Positions 1 to 7,799 of a stretch of DNA of 64,000 nt are shown in pieces; position 1 is the first letter of the stretch; each line of letters begins with the position of its first letter. The DNA comes from Desulfatiglans sp. (GTDB taxonomy: Bacteria; Desulfobacterota; DSM-4660; Desulfatiglandales; HGW-15), in contig JAAZBV010000085.1 in assembly GCA_012513605.1 (NCBI GenBank), positions 1 through 64,000 of the forward strand, written 5' to 3'. Position numbers and translations under genes: made by a program. The notes beneath the pieces were generated by a model. That model did no database searches and was not told the origin of the DNA. It saw only the letters and a program-made list of their open reading frames with translations.

Positions 1-87
1 CGATGGCTCATCAAAAACCGTGTAGTCCTCACTGAAGGCGGTATGCCCGAGGCATTACTGGAAAATTATTCAAAAAGTACTTTATAA
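1..87 (+). CDS. C-terminal end of a SnoaL-like (NTF2-fold) protein, start outside window
   Basis: An open frame runs from the first base to TAA at 85-87 and encodes RWLIKNRVV...GGMPEALLENY. It aligns directly with the last ~28 residues of the SnoaL-like lipoprotein at 7129-7734 (RWLFKNRII...GGMPEASLETY), so it is the tail of a paralogue whose start lies before the window. NTF2-fold proteins of this type are small cone-shaped barrels that act as dehydratases, isomerases or ligand binders; no activity can be assigned from the tail. The ending is slightly different (short STL tail instead of KEGRK). The two copies about 7 kb apart suggest duplication in this accessory region. Confidence 0.7.
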   Translation, partial: RWLIKNRVVLTEGGMPEALLENYSKSTL

Positions 88-96
88 ATCTTTTAC

Positions 97-209
97 AACC
101 ACGAACCACACGAACGACACTAAAAAAAGCAGTTATAAAAAGTAACAGGTTTTTTAATTATTGTTTTAAACATAAAACCCCTTTCGTGTATTTCGTGTGT
201 TTCGTGGTT
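97..209. repeat. Intergenic fold-back of CACGAA-type short repeats
   Basis: The left arm (97-120) is built of CACGAA units and the right arm (183-209) of TTCGTG units, so the two arms can fold on each other around a ~60-base AT-rich loop. The same design with CACGGAG units occurs at 25287-25467. No coding frame is seen. The rest of 210-440 is low-complexity intergenic sequence, including a TTGATCATTG-like run, with no recognisable gene. Confidence 0.5.
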
Positions 210-444
210 AAATTGAATTTTGTCTGTCCGTCGTAGCCTTGGCGAAGATGGAAATCTTGTCTGACAGCCTATATTTCTAATTGATTGCTGATAATTGATA
301 ATTGTTCATTGATCATTGCAAAGTTTTCTGTTACAACAACCCAGCCTTAAAAAAATAGATTTCAAGAGATTTTGCATTAATATTAGTAAAAACCTGAAAA
401 AAGTGATCAGTTTTACCGCTGATGTTTGAGGTTTGATTTTTCTC

Positions 445-588
445 ATGGCTGCGTCTGAAAAAGAATTACGCTGGAACATCTTTCGAGAATTATTCCCATA
501 TTATGGAAAACTGGTATTGCCGGAATTTCTTCAAATAAATTCATCCTTTTATTATTTCATTAAAAAAATCCCTTTTATAGAGAGCTGA
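445..588 (+). CDS. Possible 47-residue small protein before the nuclease-helicase gene
   Basis: ATG at 445 opens a frame of 47 codons (begins MAASEKELRWN) ending TGA at 586-588, seven bases before the TTG start of the next gene. The product would be small, with a charged start and a hydrophobic aromatic second half (Leu, Phe, Tyr, Ile). No good ribosome binding site is visible and no family is recognised. It may be a leader peptide, a decayed fragment or chance. It is listed because its spacing to the 596 gene fits an operon. Confidence 0.25.
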   Translation: MAASEKELRWNIFRELFPYYGKLVLPEFLQINSSFYYFIKKIPFIES

Positions 589-595
589 GTGAAAT

Positions 596-2572
596 TTGTT
601 AAACTACTATTATAAAGATGACATTCAATCATTCCTCAAAAAAAGCACAGAAGAGATTATTGGTGAAATAACTCTTTCAAATACTTTTGATTCTACATTC
701 AATCAAAACAAATCATGGGAAATCCAAATTTCAATCCTTAAAGAAGCATTGTCAGGGTTTAATGGAACTATTTTTTTTGAGTTTTCTATTCCCAGGATGG
801 GTAAAAGAGTAGATGTTATTGTAATCATGGAAAATGTAGTCTTTGTAATTGAATTTAAGGTCGGGGAAACTAAATACCATCGCAACCATATTGTGCAGGT
901 ATGGGATTACGCTTTAGACTTGAAAAACTTCCATGAACCAAGCCATACAGCTGTATTGGTGCCAATCTTAGTAGCAACTGAAGCTAAAAAATCATTCATC
1001 GATATTGTTACTACGTCCCATAATGACAATGTGATATTTCCAATCAGCATAAATAAAGAAGGTTTGAATACCGTATTTTCGAATGTTATCTCTTTCTTTA
1101 AAGAAAATAGACAAATTAATGGAGAATTTTATTCAAAAGGTAGATATTCACCGACTCCGACCATTATAGAGGCAGCAGTATCACTTTATAACAGCCATAC
1201 AGTTGATGAGATTACAAGAAGTGATGCTGAAGCTAAAAATCTAACTATTACAACAAAAGCCATTTCGGACATAATCAACCACGCAAAGGAGACCCATAAA
1301 AAGATAATATGTTTTGTTACCGGGGTACCTGGTGCAGGAAAAACTCTCGTAGGGCTCAAAGTAGCCACTTCACGCCTTGATGAACAAAATGGAAATGCGA
1401 GTGTTTATTTGTCAGGCAATGCCCCATTAGTAGCAATACTACAAGAGGCGTTGGTACGAGATAAAGTAGCCAATGAAAAAGCCAGAGGTAATAAATTTCC
1501 AAAAAGTATGGCAAAGGCAAGCGTAAAATCCTTCATACAAATAATCCACCATTATCGTGACGCGTACCTCACTGACTTAAATCCCCCTTACGATCATGTC
1601 GCAATTTTTGATGAAGCCCAGCGTGCATGGCATAAAGAGCAAACTATCAAATTTATGAAACAGAAAAAGGGTATTCATGATTTTAATAGCTCTGAACCTG
1701 AATTCCTTATTTCTTGTCTTGATAGACATGAAGATTGGGCCGTTGTTGTCTGCTTAGTTGGAGGCGGTCAGGAAATAAACACTGGTGAGGCAGGTATTTC
1801 AGAATGGTTGAATGCAATAGGGACAAAGTTTAATAAATGGGAAGTTTATATCTCTCCAAATTTAAGCGATTCTGAATATGCTGCTGTAGCCTCCATTAAA
1901 ACGCTTGAGCATGTGACAACAGTTAATTTAAACTCGGATTTACATTTAGCCGTATCAATGCGATCTTTCAGAGCTGAAAACCTCTCCCTTTTTGTCAAAC
2001 ACCTATTGGATAGAGAAGTTGAAAAGGCAACTGAAACTCTCAGTAAAATTTCATCGAACTACCCGATTGTCTTAACAAGGGATTTATTAAAAGCAAAACA
2101 GTGGTTAAAAGAAAAAGCCCGTGGTAGTGAAAGGTACGGTCTCATAGTCTCTTCTCAAGCACAAAGATTAAAGCCCTTTGCAATTGATGTAAAAACCCCT
2201 ATGAACCCAGTTTATTGGTTCCTTAATGATAGAGATGATGTTAGGTCATCCTATTATCTCGAAGATGTGGCGACAGAATTTCATATCCAAGGACTTGAAC
2301 TTGATTGGGCTTGTGTTACGTGGGATGGGGATTTGCGGTATTCAGAAAATGGTTGGCAAACATTTTCCTTTGTGGGCGATAAATGGCAACATATCCATAA
2401 AAAAGATAGAAAAAATTACCTGGTAAATGCCTATCGTGTTTTACTAACAAGGGCAAGGCAAGGAATGGTAATAGTTGTACCTGAAGGTAATGATGATGAC
2501 CATACTCGTAAAAAAGAATATTATGACCTTACATATAAATATCTTAAAAGTATTGGAATTAAAACACTGTAG
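596..2572 (+). CDS. PD-(D/E)XK nuclease fused to DUF2075 (SF1) helicase/ATPase
   Basis: 658 residues, two parts. Residues ~50-130 carry a PD-(D/E)XK-like nuclease core: E62, then RVDVIV (D73), then FVIEFKVG (E86, K88). Residues ~235 to the end are a DUF2075-type superfamily 1 P-loop domain: Walker A GVPGAGKT (243-250), Walker B VAIFDEAQRAW (335-345), a GGGQEINTGEAG motif (389-400) typical of DUF2075, an HIQGLELD segment and a C-terminal RVLLTRARQG arginine-finger motif. Known relatives are cytosolic nucleic-acid motors, several found in defence islands. The start is TTG at 596: an in-frame TGA at 590-592 rules out a longer form and the next Met is after the start of the nuclease fold. Its neighbour begins 15 bases downstream. 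The gene is AT-rich compared with the rest of the window, suggesting transfer. Family calls are firm; a defence role is inference. Confidence 0.85.
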   Translation: MLNYYYKDDIQSFLKKSTEEIIGEITLSNTFDSTFNQNKSWEIQISILKEALSGFNGTIFFEFSIPRMGKRVDVIVIMENVVFVIEFKVGETKYHRNHIVQVWDYALDLKNFHEPSHTAVLVPILVATEAKKSFIDIVTTSHNDNVIFPISINKEGLNTVFSNVISFFKENRQINGEFYSKGRYSPTPTIIEAAVSLYNSHTVDEITRSDAEAKNLTITTKAISDIINHAKETHKKIICFVTGVPGAGKTLVGLKVATSRLDEQNGNASVYLSGNAPLVAILQEALVRDKVANEKARGNKFPKSMAKASVKSFIQIIHHYRDAYLTDLNPPYDHVAIFDEAQRAWHKEQTIKFMKQKKGIHDFNSSEPEFLISCLDRHEDWAVVVCLVGGGQEINTGEAGISEWLNAIGTKFNKWEVYISPNLSDSEYAAVASIKTLEHVTTVNLNSDLHLAVSMRSFRAENLSLFVKHLLDREVEKATETLSKISSNYPIVLTRDLLKAKQWLKEKARGSERYGLIVSSQAQRLKPFAIDVKTPMNPVYWFLNDRDDVRSSYYLEDVATEFHIQGLELDWACVTWDGDLRYSENGWQTFSFVGDKWQHIHKKDRKNYLVNAYRVLLTRARQGMVIVVPEGNDDDHTRKKEYYDLTYKYLKSIGIKTL

Positions 2573-2587
2573 AAACCTTATTATTCT

Positions 2588-4093
2588 ATGCGAATATTAC
2601 TTGACACGAATATCATAATTCCACTTGAGGATTCATCGAAAGCTCTTGATGTTAGTTTTGCCTCACTTATTCGCATAGCAAATGAAAATAATCATATTTT
2701 GTTATTTCACCCTGCATCACTCGATGACATAAGACGTGATACTAATGAAGCACGTAAAGTTAGTAATATTTCAAGAATTTTAAAATATTCGTCTCTGGTA
2801 TCACCACCTATTCCATCTCAAAAAGTGATAAAGGAACTTGGATTAAAAGAATCAAATGAAAATGATAAGGCTGACAATAATATCCTTTACGCTGTTTATA
2901 AAAATGCAGTTAACATCCTTATTACAGAGGATCGTGAACTACATAAAAAAGCCAGAGATCTACAAATATCAGATCGTGTACATTATTTACAACAGCATGT
3001 AGAATTTTTAAACCGACTCTATGCTCGTGAACCTATATCTTTACCTAACATATTAGAACTTCCTTTGTACCAGATCGATTCAACTCAACCATTTTTTGAT
3101 TCTCTAAGAGAAGATTATGTGGACTTCGACAAATGGTATGAGAAAGTCTCTCAAGAGGGTAGGAAAGCCTGGGTATATAAATCAAAAGCTGAAGAAATAG
3201 ATGCCGTCTGTATTTTTGACGAACAAAAGAATCCTATTCTTACAGACGATCATAAGGCGTTACCAGGAAAGACTTTAAAGTTATGTACATTTAAAGTCGG
3301 TGAAGATGTTAGAGGGAAAAAGATAGGTGAATTATTCTTAAAAGCAGCTTTTCGATATGCTTATGATAATAAAATAGAGAATCTATTCATGCATATGAAC
3401 CCAAATAAACAGGGTTTTTTAAGAGATCTTTGTGTTAATTTCGGGTTTTTGGAATTTGGTAAATACAAGGGTGATTTAGTATATGTTAAAAAACATCCAT
3501 CAATACCTCCTAATTCATTTGAAGAACCGGTTGAATATAATAGAAGATACTTTCCCCACTTTAAAAATGAGAGTCGTATTGGAAAATTTATAGTTCCCAT
3601 AATCCCCCAATACCATAGAATATTATTCCCAGATATCCAGGATCAGTTAGATATTTTTCATCATTTCAACATAGACAGTTCTAAACAAATTGTTGGAAAT
3701 GCTATCAAACAAGCTTATTTATGTCATGCACCAGTTAAAGGCATAAAAAGTGGTGACATTATAATGTTCTATCGTTCACATGACAAAAAAGCATTGACCA
3801 GTTTGGGTATTGTCGAAATTTCAGATGATTTTGACAATACAGATGAAATCGTGCAACTCGTTTCAAAAAGAACAGTTTATTCTTTTGAAGAGATAGAAAA
3901 GATGGCCGAAAAAAAGACAAAAGTTATTTTGTTTAGACTCGCTTTACATTTTTCAAAGACAATACCATTTAAATGGTTAACCGATAATGAAATCGTTAAA
4001 GGTAATATACAGACAATCCGGAGAATTTCTAATGAGTCCTTTAAAAAAATTACCGAAAAATACTCAGTTGAAAATTGCTTTCATGCCGATTAA
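2588..4093 (+). CDS. PIN nuclease - GNAT acetyltransferase - PUA/EVE-like fusion protein
   Basis: 501 residues with three recognisable parts. Residues 1-140 are a PIN-type ribonuclease domain: RILLDTN (D6), ADNNILYA (D96) and ITEDREL (D115) are the acidic metal-binding positions. Residues ~195-305 look like a GNAT acetyltransferase: a beta strand KLCTFKVGEDV then the acetyl-CoA loop VRGKKIG (241-247) and NFGFLEFG near the end of the fold. Residues ~325-440 resemble a PUA/EVE-type fold (HAPVKGIKSGDIIMFYRS, then SLGIVEIS), a superfamily that binds modified bases. A GNAT next to a ribonuclease could modify tRNA-linked amino acids or proteins; that is inference. It sits 15 bases after the nuclease-helicase and its end overlaps the ASCH gene, so the three are probably one transcript. 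No good Shine-Dalgarno is visible before the ATG. Confidence 0.8.
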   Translation: MRILLDTNIIIPLEDSSKALDVSFASLIRIANENNHILLFHPASLDDIRRDTNEARKVSNISRILKYSSLVSPPIPSQKVIKELGLKESNENDKADNNILYAVYKNAVNILITEDRELHKKARDLQISDRVHYLQQHVEFLNRLYAREPISLPNILELPLYQIDSTQPFFDSLREDYVDFDKWYEKVSQEGRKAWVYKSKAEEIDAVCIFDEQKNPILTDDHKALPGKTLKLCTFKVGEDVRGKKIGELFLKAAFRYAYDNKIENLFMHMNPNKQGFLRDLCVNFGFLEFGKYKGDLVYVKKHPSIPPNSFEEPVEYNRRYFPHFKNESRIGKFIVPIIPQYHRILFPDIQDQLDIFHHFNIDSSKQIVGNAIKQAYLCHAPVKGIKSGDIIMFYRSHDKKALTSLGIVEISDDFDNTDEIVQLVSKRTVYSFEEIEKMAEKKTKVILFRLALHFSKTIPFKWLTDNEIVKGNIQTIRRISNESFKKITEKYSVENCFHAD

Positions 4094-4511
4094 ACCCATT
4101 TACGCCGATCGTATAGTAAATGGAGAAAAAAAATTCGAATACAGAAGGACAATGATAAATGAGAATCTATCTCATATCATTATTTATTCAAGCTCTCCCA
4201 TTAAAAATATAGTGGCTATTGCTAAAGTCGTAAAAGTGCATTGGGGTTCACCATATGGAATATGGGAGAGCACTAAACATGCCGCTGGCATTAGTCGAAA
4301 AGAATATCGTAAATATTTTAAAGGAGCTAAAAATGCATGTGCAATTGAGTTAGGGTTCATTTATAAACTAAAAATAGAAGTAAAACCATCTGAAATAGAC
4401 GATAATTTTAAGGTGCCCCAGTCTTATTTATATGTTAATGAGTATACTTTTAAAAAAGTATTTAAAAAGTTCGTGGATAAAAAAATGGTCATGAGGGTGT
4501 TTGAGGGTTAA
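4032..4511 (+). CDS. ASCH-domain protein
   Basis: 159 residues from ATG 4032. The ASCH signature GxKxxExR is present as GEKKFEYRR, following IKPIYADRIVN as is usual at the start of this fold; the rest (IIIYSSSPIKNIVAIAKV, then a YLYVNEYTF segment) fits the PUA-like beta barrel. ASCH proteins bind RNA or modified nucleosides, and some cleave RNA or deacylate N4-acetylcytidine. The start at 4032 is chosen because GGAG lies at 4020-4023, eight bases upstream; a longer form from 3987 and a shorter one from 4083 are possible. The gene overlaps the end of the PIN-GNAT gene by 62 bases in another frame. Last gene of the AT-rich island. Confidence 0.75.
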   Translation: MSPLKKLPKNTQLKIAFMPIKPIYADRIVNGEKKFEYRRTMINENLSHIIIYSSSPIKNIVAIAKVVKVHWGSPYGIWESTKHAAGISRKEYRKYFKGAKNACAIELGFIYKLKIEVKPSEIDDNFKVPQSYLYVNEYTFKKVFKKFVDKKMVMRVFEG

Positions 4512-4823
4512 AATAGTCTAGATTTCTGCATGAAACACCGGGGTCAGTCTAGGGGGATGACCTTTAAATTTAAAGTTACCTGATATTGCGGCGCAGTAGG
4601 AAATCCTTAAAGTTAAGGAGGAAATAAAGCGTAAAGCTCGTTAGAAATTTAGTTGGCAATGGAAGGGGATGTCTCTCAATACCTAGAATGGGGAATATAG
4701 CACGTACATGAAAATAAGAGACTCTAGTTTAGTGGAACCTTAAAAATTCAAATTACTTGGGCTTATAGAATATAGCAGGATGATGTTTAATAATTCATTA
4801 ACTCTTAAAATCAGGAAATAAAG
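4512..4823. other. Gap after the island: no gene seen
   Basis: About 310 bases with stops in all frames. A GGGGTCAGTCTAGG stretch near 4541 and scattered purine-rich pieces give the impression of decayed mobile sequence, but nothing can be identified. It marks the downstream edge of the AT-rich island. Confidence 0.4.
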
Positions 4824-5729
4824 ATGCAATACCTTTACTTTGCTTTAGCAATTTGTGCCTTTGTGATACCTCTTTTGTTCCTGACATTTTACAGGTGGTA
4901 TCAGGCCAGGAAAAACAAACGTGCTCCATTCACTGATAGTTTTTTACGGAGCTCGGGGCAATCCCTGTATGAACAAATACAGGCTTTAAGTGAAGAAATA
5001 TCAAGTAATACCAGTATAGTTGTAATTATTCCCTTATTCATATTAACCCCTGCCTTTATCTTTAAATTACATCTGTTTTACTATTTTATTATCATGTTAT
5101 TTTTTGAGTCGTTCTACTTTATTAAGTTATGGAAACAACTAAACAAGAGAAGAGCCTTGCGATTGGGCTATGATGGTGAGGTGGCTGTTGGGCAGGAGCT
5201 TAATCTGCTTATGCTGGATGGGTATCATGTTTTTCATGATCTAGTTTCAGACACAATAACGAAATACAACATAGATCATATCGTCGTTGGTAGATCGGGT
5301 GTTTATGCTGTTGAGACAAAGACACGGTCAAAATCATCGGATAAAAAAGGGAATAAGAGTTATACAGTTGTCTTTGATGGTGCAAGCCTGATTTTCCCTC
5401 GCTATACAGACACCTCATCTCTTAAGCAGGCAAGAATAAACGCCATATGGCTTCAGAAGTGGCTTACCAGCGCTGTTGGTGAACAGGTAAATGTGGAGGC
5501 GATTCTTACAATACCGGGATGGTTTGTGGAAAGGAAGTCTGCTCCAAGGGGTGTAAATGTTCTGAGCCCAAAAGAGATAAAAACATTCCTGAAAAATAAA
5601 AAAGAAACTCCTTTATCCGAAAACATGGTTCAGCGAATAGTTCACCAGCTTGACAGGGTATGCCGTGATGTGGAACCGATTACAGTTCAGATTGAAAAGG
5701 AAGATAGAAAAAAGATTGAAGGTAGTTAG
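4824..5729 (+). CDS. NERD-domain membrane protein
   Basis: 301 residues. The N-terminus has a membrane segment (residues ~2-24), and a second hydrophobic hairpin lies at ~63-100. Residues ~115-230 are a NERD (nuclease-related) domain: GYDGEVAVGQELN, then FHDLV, then YNIDHIVVGRSGVYAVETKTR, with the conserved D, E and K of the PD-(D/E)XK-like fold. The C-terminal part (LTIPGWFVER, then NVLSPKEIKTFLKN) is the usual end of the domain. It is predicted to be membrane-anchored with the NERD part cytosolic; substrate unknown. AGGA lies about eight bases before the ATG. A decayed second copy of its first ~30 codons lies at 10201-10313. It is unlikely to be functionally tied to the preceding island, though NERD genes often travel with accessory DNA. 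Confidence 0.85.
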   Translation: MQYLYFALAICAFVIPLLFLTFYRWYQARKNKRAPFTDSFLRSSGQSLYEQIQALSEEISSNTSIVVIIPLFILTPAFIFKLHLFYYFIIMLFFESFYFIKLWKQLNKRRALRLGYDGEVAVGQELNLLMLDGYHVFHDLVSDTITKYNIDHIVVGRSGVYAVETKTRSKSSDKKGNKSYTVVFDGASLIFPRYTDTSSLKQARINAIWLQKWLTSAVGEQVNVEAILTIPGWFVERKSAPRGVNVLSPKEIKTFLKNKKETPLSENMVQRIVHQLDRVCRDVEPITVQIEKEDRKKIEGS

Positions 5730-5756
5730 ACTATAGGCTGTCAGGAAAAAAGAAAA

Positions 5757-5820
5757 GATGAACATCGAACATCGAACGTTCAACATCCAATAATAATTTG
5801 AGGTTTTATCTCAAATTATT
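5757..5820. repeat. Intergenic heptamer-like repeat plus 11-bp perfect hairpin
   Basis: 5757-5793 is a run of AACATCGAAC-type units. It is followed by a perfect inverted repeat, AATAATTTGAG (5792-5802) and CTCAAATTATT (5810-5820), and then the ribosome binding site of the next gene. The same order (ATAGGCTG tract, GAACATC units, hairpin, gene) recurs at 6960-7092 and, without a hairpin, at 8760-8873. Confidence 0.6.
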
Positions 5821-5854
5821 ATAAAAGGCTTTGCTTTTTAGGGGAGATGGTTTA

Positions 5855-6373
5855 ATGAAAAAACAGATTAGAGTAGTTGTAATTGGTTTAGTATTGTTTC
5901 TTACACTGGCTGCTTTAAAGGAGGGACTGATGGCTGAAGAACAGAAAATCAAAACCGGTTTTGAAATATCCTTTCATCATGTTGCTATCAGTGTGGCAGA
6001 TCTCGATAAATCCATCGCATGGTACAGGGAGATGCTGGGGTTTGAGGTGGTGGTCCGGATGGATCAGGGTGTTACCGCAGATAAAATGAGCATCGGCCAT
6101 ATCCGGCGGGGTAACTGCTACATAGAGCTGTTCCAGGTTGAGGGGTCAAAACCTCTGCCGGAATATCGCAGGGACCCGAATGCTGATTTCAAGGTACAGG
6201 GTCTCAAACATTTTGCCTTGCAGGTGTCCGATACAAAGGCCGCTGTAAAGGAACTTACGGCAAAAGGCGTGGAGATTGCCTTCGGGCCTGTCGATACCCC
6301 TGAAATCTGTTTTGCTTTCATCAGGGATAATTCAGGAAATGCATTTGAGCTGATTGAGTATAAGAAAATATAG
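5855..6373 (+). CDS. Exported VOC (glyoxalase/dioxygenase-fold) protein
   Basis: 172 residues. A signal peptide (MKKQIRVVVIGLVLFLTLAA) precedes a single VOC domain: FHHVAISVADLDKSIAWYREMLGFEVV, then CYIELFQVEG, then LKHFALQVSDTKAAVKEL and a C-terminal FIRDNSGNAFELIEY. The His of FHHVAIS and the Glu of AFELIEY match metal-ligand positions of the family. VOC enzymes act on small molecules (isomerase, epimerase, dioxygenase, resistance); substrate unknown here, and export is unusual for the family. ATG 5855 is chosen over an upstream in-frame start because GGGGAG lies eight bases before it and the signal peptide begins there. The nitroreductase gene follows after 15 bases, so they are co-transcribed. 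Confidence 0.8.
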   Translation: MKKQIRVVVIGLVLFLTLAALKEGLMAEEQKIKTGFEISFHHVAISVADLDKSIAWYREMLGFEVVVRMDQGVTADKMSIGHIRRGNCYIELFQVEGSKPLPEYRRDPNADFKVQGLKHFALQVSDTKAAVKELTAKGVEIAFGPVDTPEICFAFIRDNSGNAFELIEYKKI

Positions 6374-6388
6374 AAAGGAGAGATGATT

Positions 6389-6961
6389 ATGATAGATAAC
6401 GACACAATAAAATCGATACTGGCCCGCCGGAGTTACAAGGCCTTTGAGAGCACTCCTGTTGGTGAGGATATTCTTGAAACAATTATTGAAGCAGGGAAAT
6501 ACGCACCGACCGGCAGAAACAGGCAGGCCTGGCATTTTACAGTTGTTAAGTCTGAAGATGGGAAAAAGATGTATAAAGAGGCGCTGGAAGATATGATAAA
6601 AAACGGTGGAGGGCCAAAAGGAACGCCCCCGCCTGTTCCGCCAAATATAATCGTAAAGCCTGAACCCGAGTTCAGAGGCGCACCAATACTGATTCTTGTT
6701 TCTGGCCCTGCTTCTGATGATCTTGCCCGCCTGGATTGTGTACTGGCTATGGGAAATATGTTTATCGCTGCCGCCTCTTTCGGGGTGATGTCAGGATGGA
6801 CACATACCACTGTCAGAGACCTTTTTCCGGATACTGAGGTAAAGAAAAGGTTTAAAATTCCTGATGGTAACGACGTATATGCTGCTGCTTTTTTTGGTTA
6901 TCCGCTGGGTGAGCCTAAGGATCGGGGCCCCAGGAAAGAGGGAAGTGTTACGGTTATATAG
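6389..6961 (+). CDS. Nitroreductase-family flavoprotein
   Basis: 190 residues. RRSYKAFESTPVGEDILETIIEAGKYAPTG is the typical N-terminal FMN-binding start of the nitroreductase fold, followed by NRQAWHFTVV; DLARLDCVLAMGNMFIAAASFGVMSG and the C-terminal AAFFGYPLGEP complete it. These are FMN-dependent, NAD(P)H-using reductases of nitro compounds, quinones or similar substrates in the cytosol. A Pro/Gly-rich insert (KGTPPPVPP, residues ~77-90) is unusual. Two ATGs are close: 6383 is only two bases from AGGAG, while 6389 is eight bases away, so 6389 is taken. It lies in an operon with the VOC gene. Substrate unknown. Confidence 0.82.
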   Translation: MIDNDTIKSILARRSYKAFESTPVGEDILETIIEAGKYAPTGRNRQAWHFTVVKSEDGKKMYKEALEDMIKNGGGPKGTPPPVPPNIIVKPEPEFRGAPILILVSGPASDDLARLDCVLAMGNMFIAAASFGVMSGWTHTTVRDLFPDTEVKKRFKIPDGNDVYAAAFFGYPLGEPKDRGPRKEGSVTVI

Positions 6962-7008
6962 GCTATAGGCTGGAGGGAAGAGGAAATAGAAAAGAGGCTA
7001 AAGTAAAA

Positions 7009-7092
7009 AATGAACATCGAACATTGAACATCCAACGTTCAACATCCAATACTAAATAATCTCCATCCAGAATTTGCCTCTTTCTGGATGGA
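7009..7092. repeat. Intergenic GAACATC-type repeat plus 11-bp perfect hairpin
   Basis: Units of GAACATCGAACATTGAACATCC occupy ~7009-7050. They are followed by TCCATCCAGAA (7062-7072) and its exact reverse complement (7082-7092) around a nine-base loop. The hairpin has no following T run, so it is more likely an RNA processing or repeat structure than a terminator. It precedes the SnoaL lipoprotein gene by 36 bases. Confidence 0.6.
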
Positions 7093-7128
7093 CACTAACT
7101 AAGTATAAACAAACAAGGAGGATTAACC

Positions 7129-7734
7129 ATGACTGAAATCAATCATCGCCACATCATGAAGGTAAGCCTGAGGCTGTTTGCTGTCCTGGCCATGCTGGGA
7201 TTAATGGCTTCCTGCTCCAATCCACCCACAACAGTAACTGTATCGCCTGAAATTACGGCGCTGCTGGACCGTGCTGCTATACAGGATCATATCAATAATT
7301 ACTATGCACAATTCCGGAAGGACGGGGTGCAGGACTTTGCATCTTTCTTCACCGATGACGCAAAGCTTGACGTAAACGGTTGGGTTGTCAGCGGCCGTGA
7401 CGGGATCAAGGGCATGTATTCCCAGGCAGGTTTCATCGGTGATGATGAAAAGGCACCTAAAGCCGAAGACGCCGTTCCAAAGGGAGTGGGCGAGACATTA
7501 TACACGAACATGGATATTGATCTAAAGGGTGATAAAGCCGTTGTATATATGATCTGGCTCACCCTCGGGGCTGAGCTGCTGACATCACCGCCCAAAGTTA
7601 CTGAGTACGGGACAGAATGGGCTGAACTGGTCAAGCAGGATGGGCGCTGGCTCTTTAAAAACCGCATTATCCGCAGTGAGGGCGGCATGCCGGAGGCGTC
7701 ACTGGAAACGTATCTAAAAGAGGGAAGAAAATAA
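7129..7734 (+). CDS. SnoaL-like (NTF2-fold) lipoprotein
   Basis: 201 residues. A signal sequence with lipobox (LGLMASC, Cys ~29) is followed by a SnoaL/NTF2-like domain: LLDRAAIQDHINNYYAQFRKDG, DFASFFTDDAKLDVNG, then VSGRDGIKGMYSQ, and the C-terminal strand VKQDGRWLFKNRIIRSEGG. The order helix, acidic turn, sheet matches the fold. It would be anchored in the inner or outer membrane facing the periplasm. A strong AAGGAGG lies before the ATG. The tail of a paralogue is at the start of the window. No enzyme activity can be assigned: the family includes cyclases, isomerases and simple binders. Confidence 0.8.
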   Translation: MTEINHRHIMKVSLRLFAVLAMLGLMASCSNPPTTVTVSPEITALLDRAAIQDHINNYYAQFRKDGVQDFASFFTDDAKLDVNGWVVSGRDGIKGMYSQAGFIGDDEKAPKAEDAVPKGVGETLYTNMDIDLKGDKAVVYMIWLTLGAELLTSPPKVTEYGTEWAELVKQDGRWLFKNRIIRSEGGMPEASLETYLKEGRK

Positions 7735-7799
7735 GTAGGCTGCCGCCTCCGCTTAAGCTCTGGCGGCCAAAAGAAGGTGGTTAGACTACAGGGTTAGAT

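Noticed and set aside
4541-4640. GGGGTCAGTCTAGG tract considered as the end of a REP-associated transposase element
   Set aside because: Only a short degenerate similarity to such ends; no transposase frame or second end found.
5757-7050. GAACATC repeats considered as a CRISPR array
   Set aside because: Units are 7-10 bases, imperfect and without regular unique spacers; no cas genes are in view.
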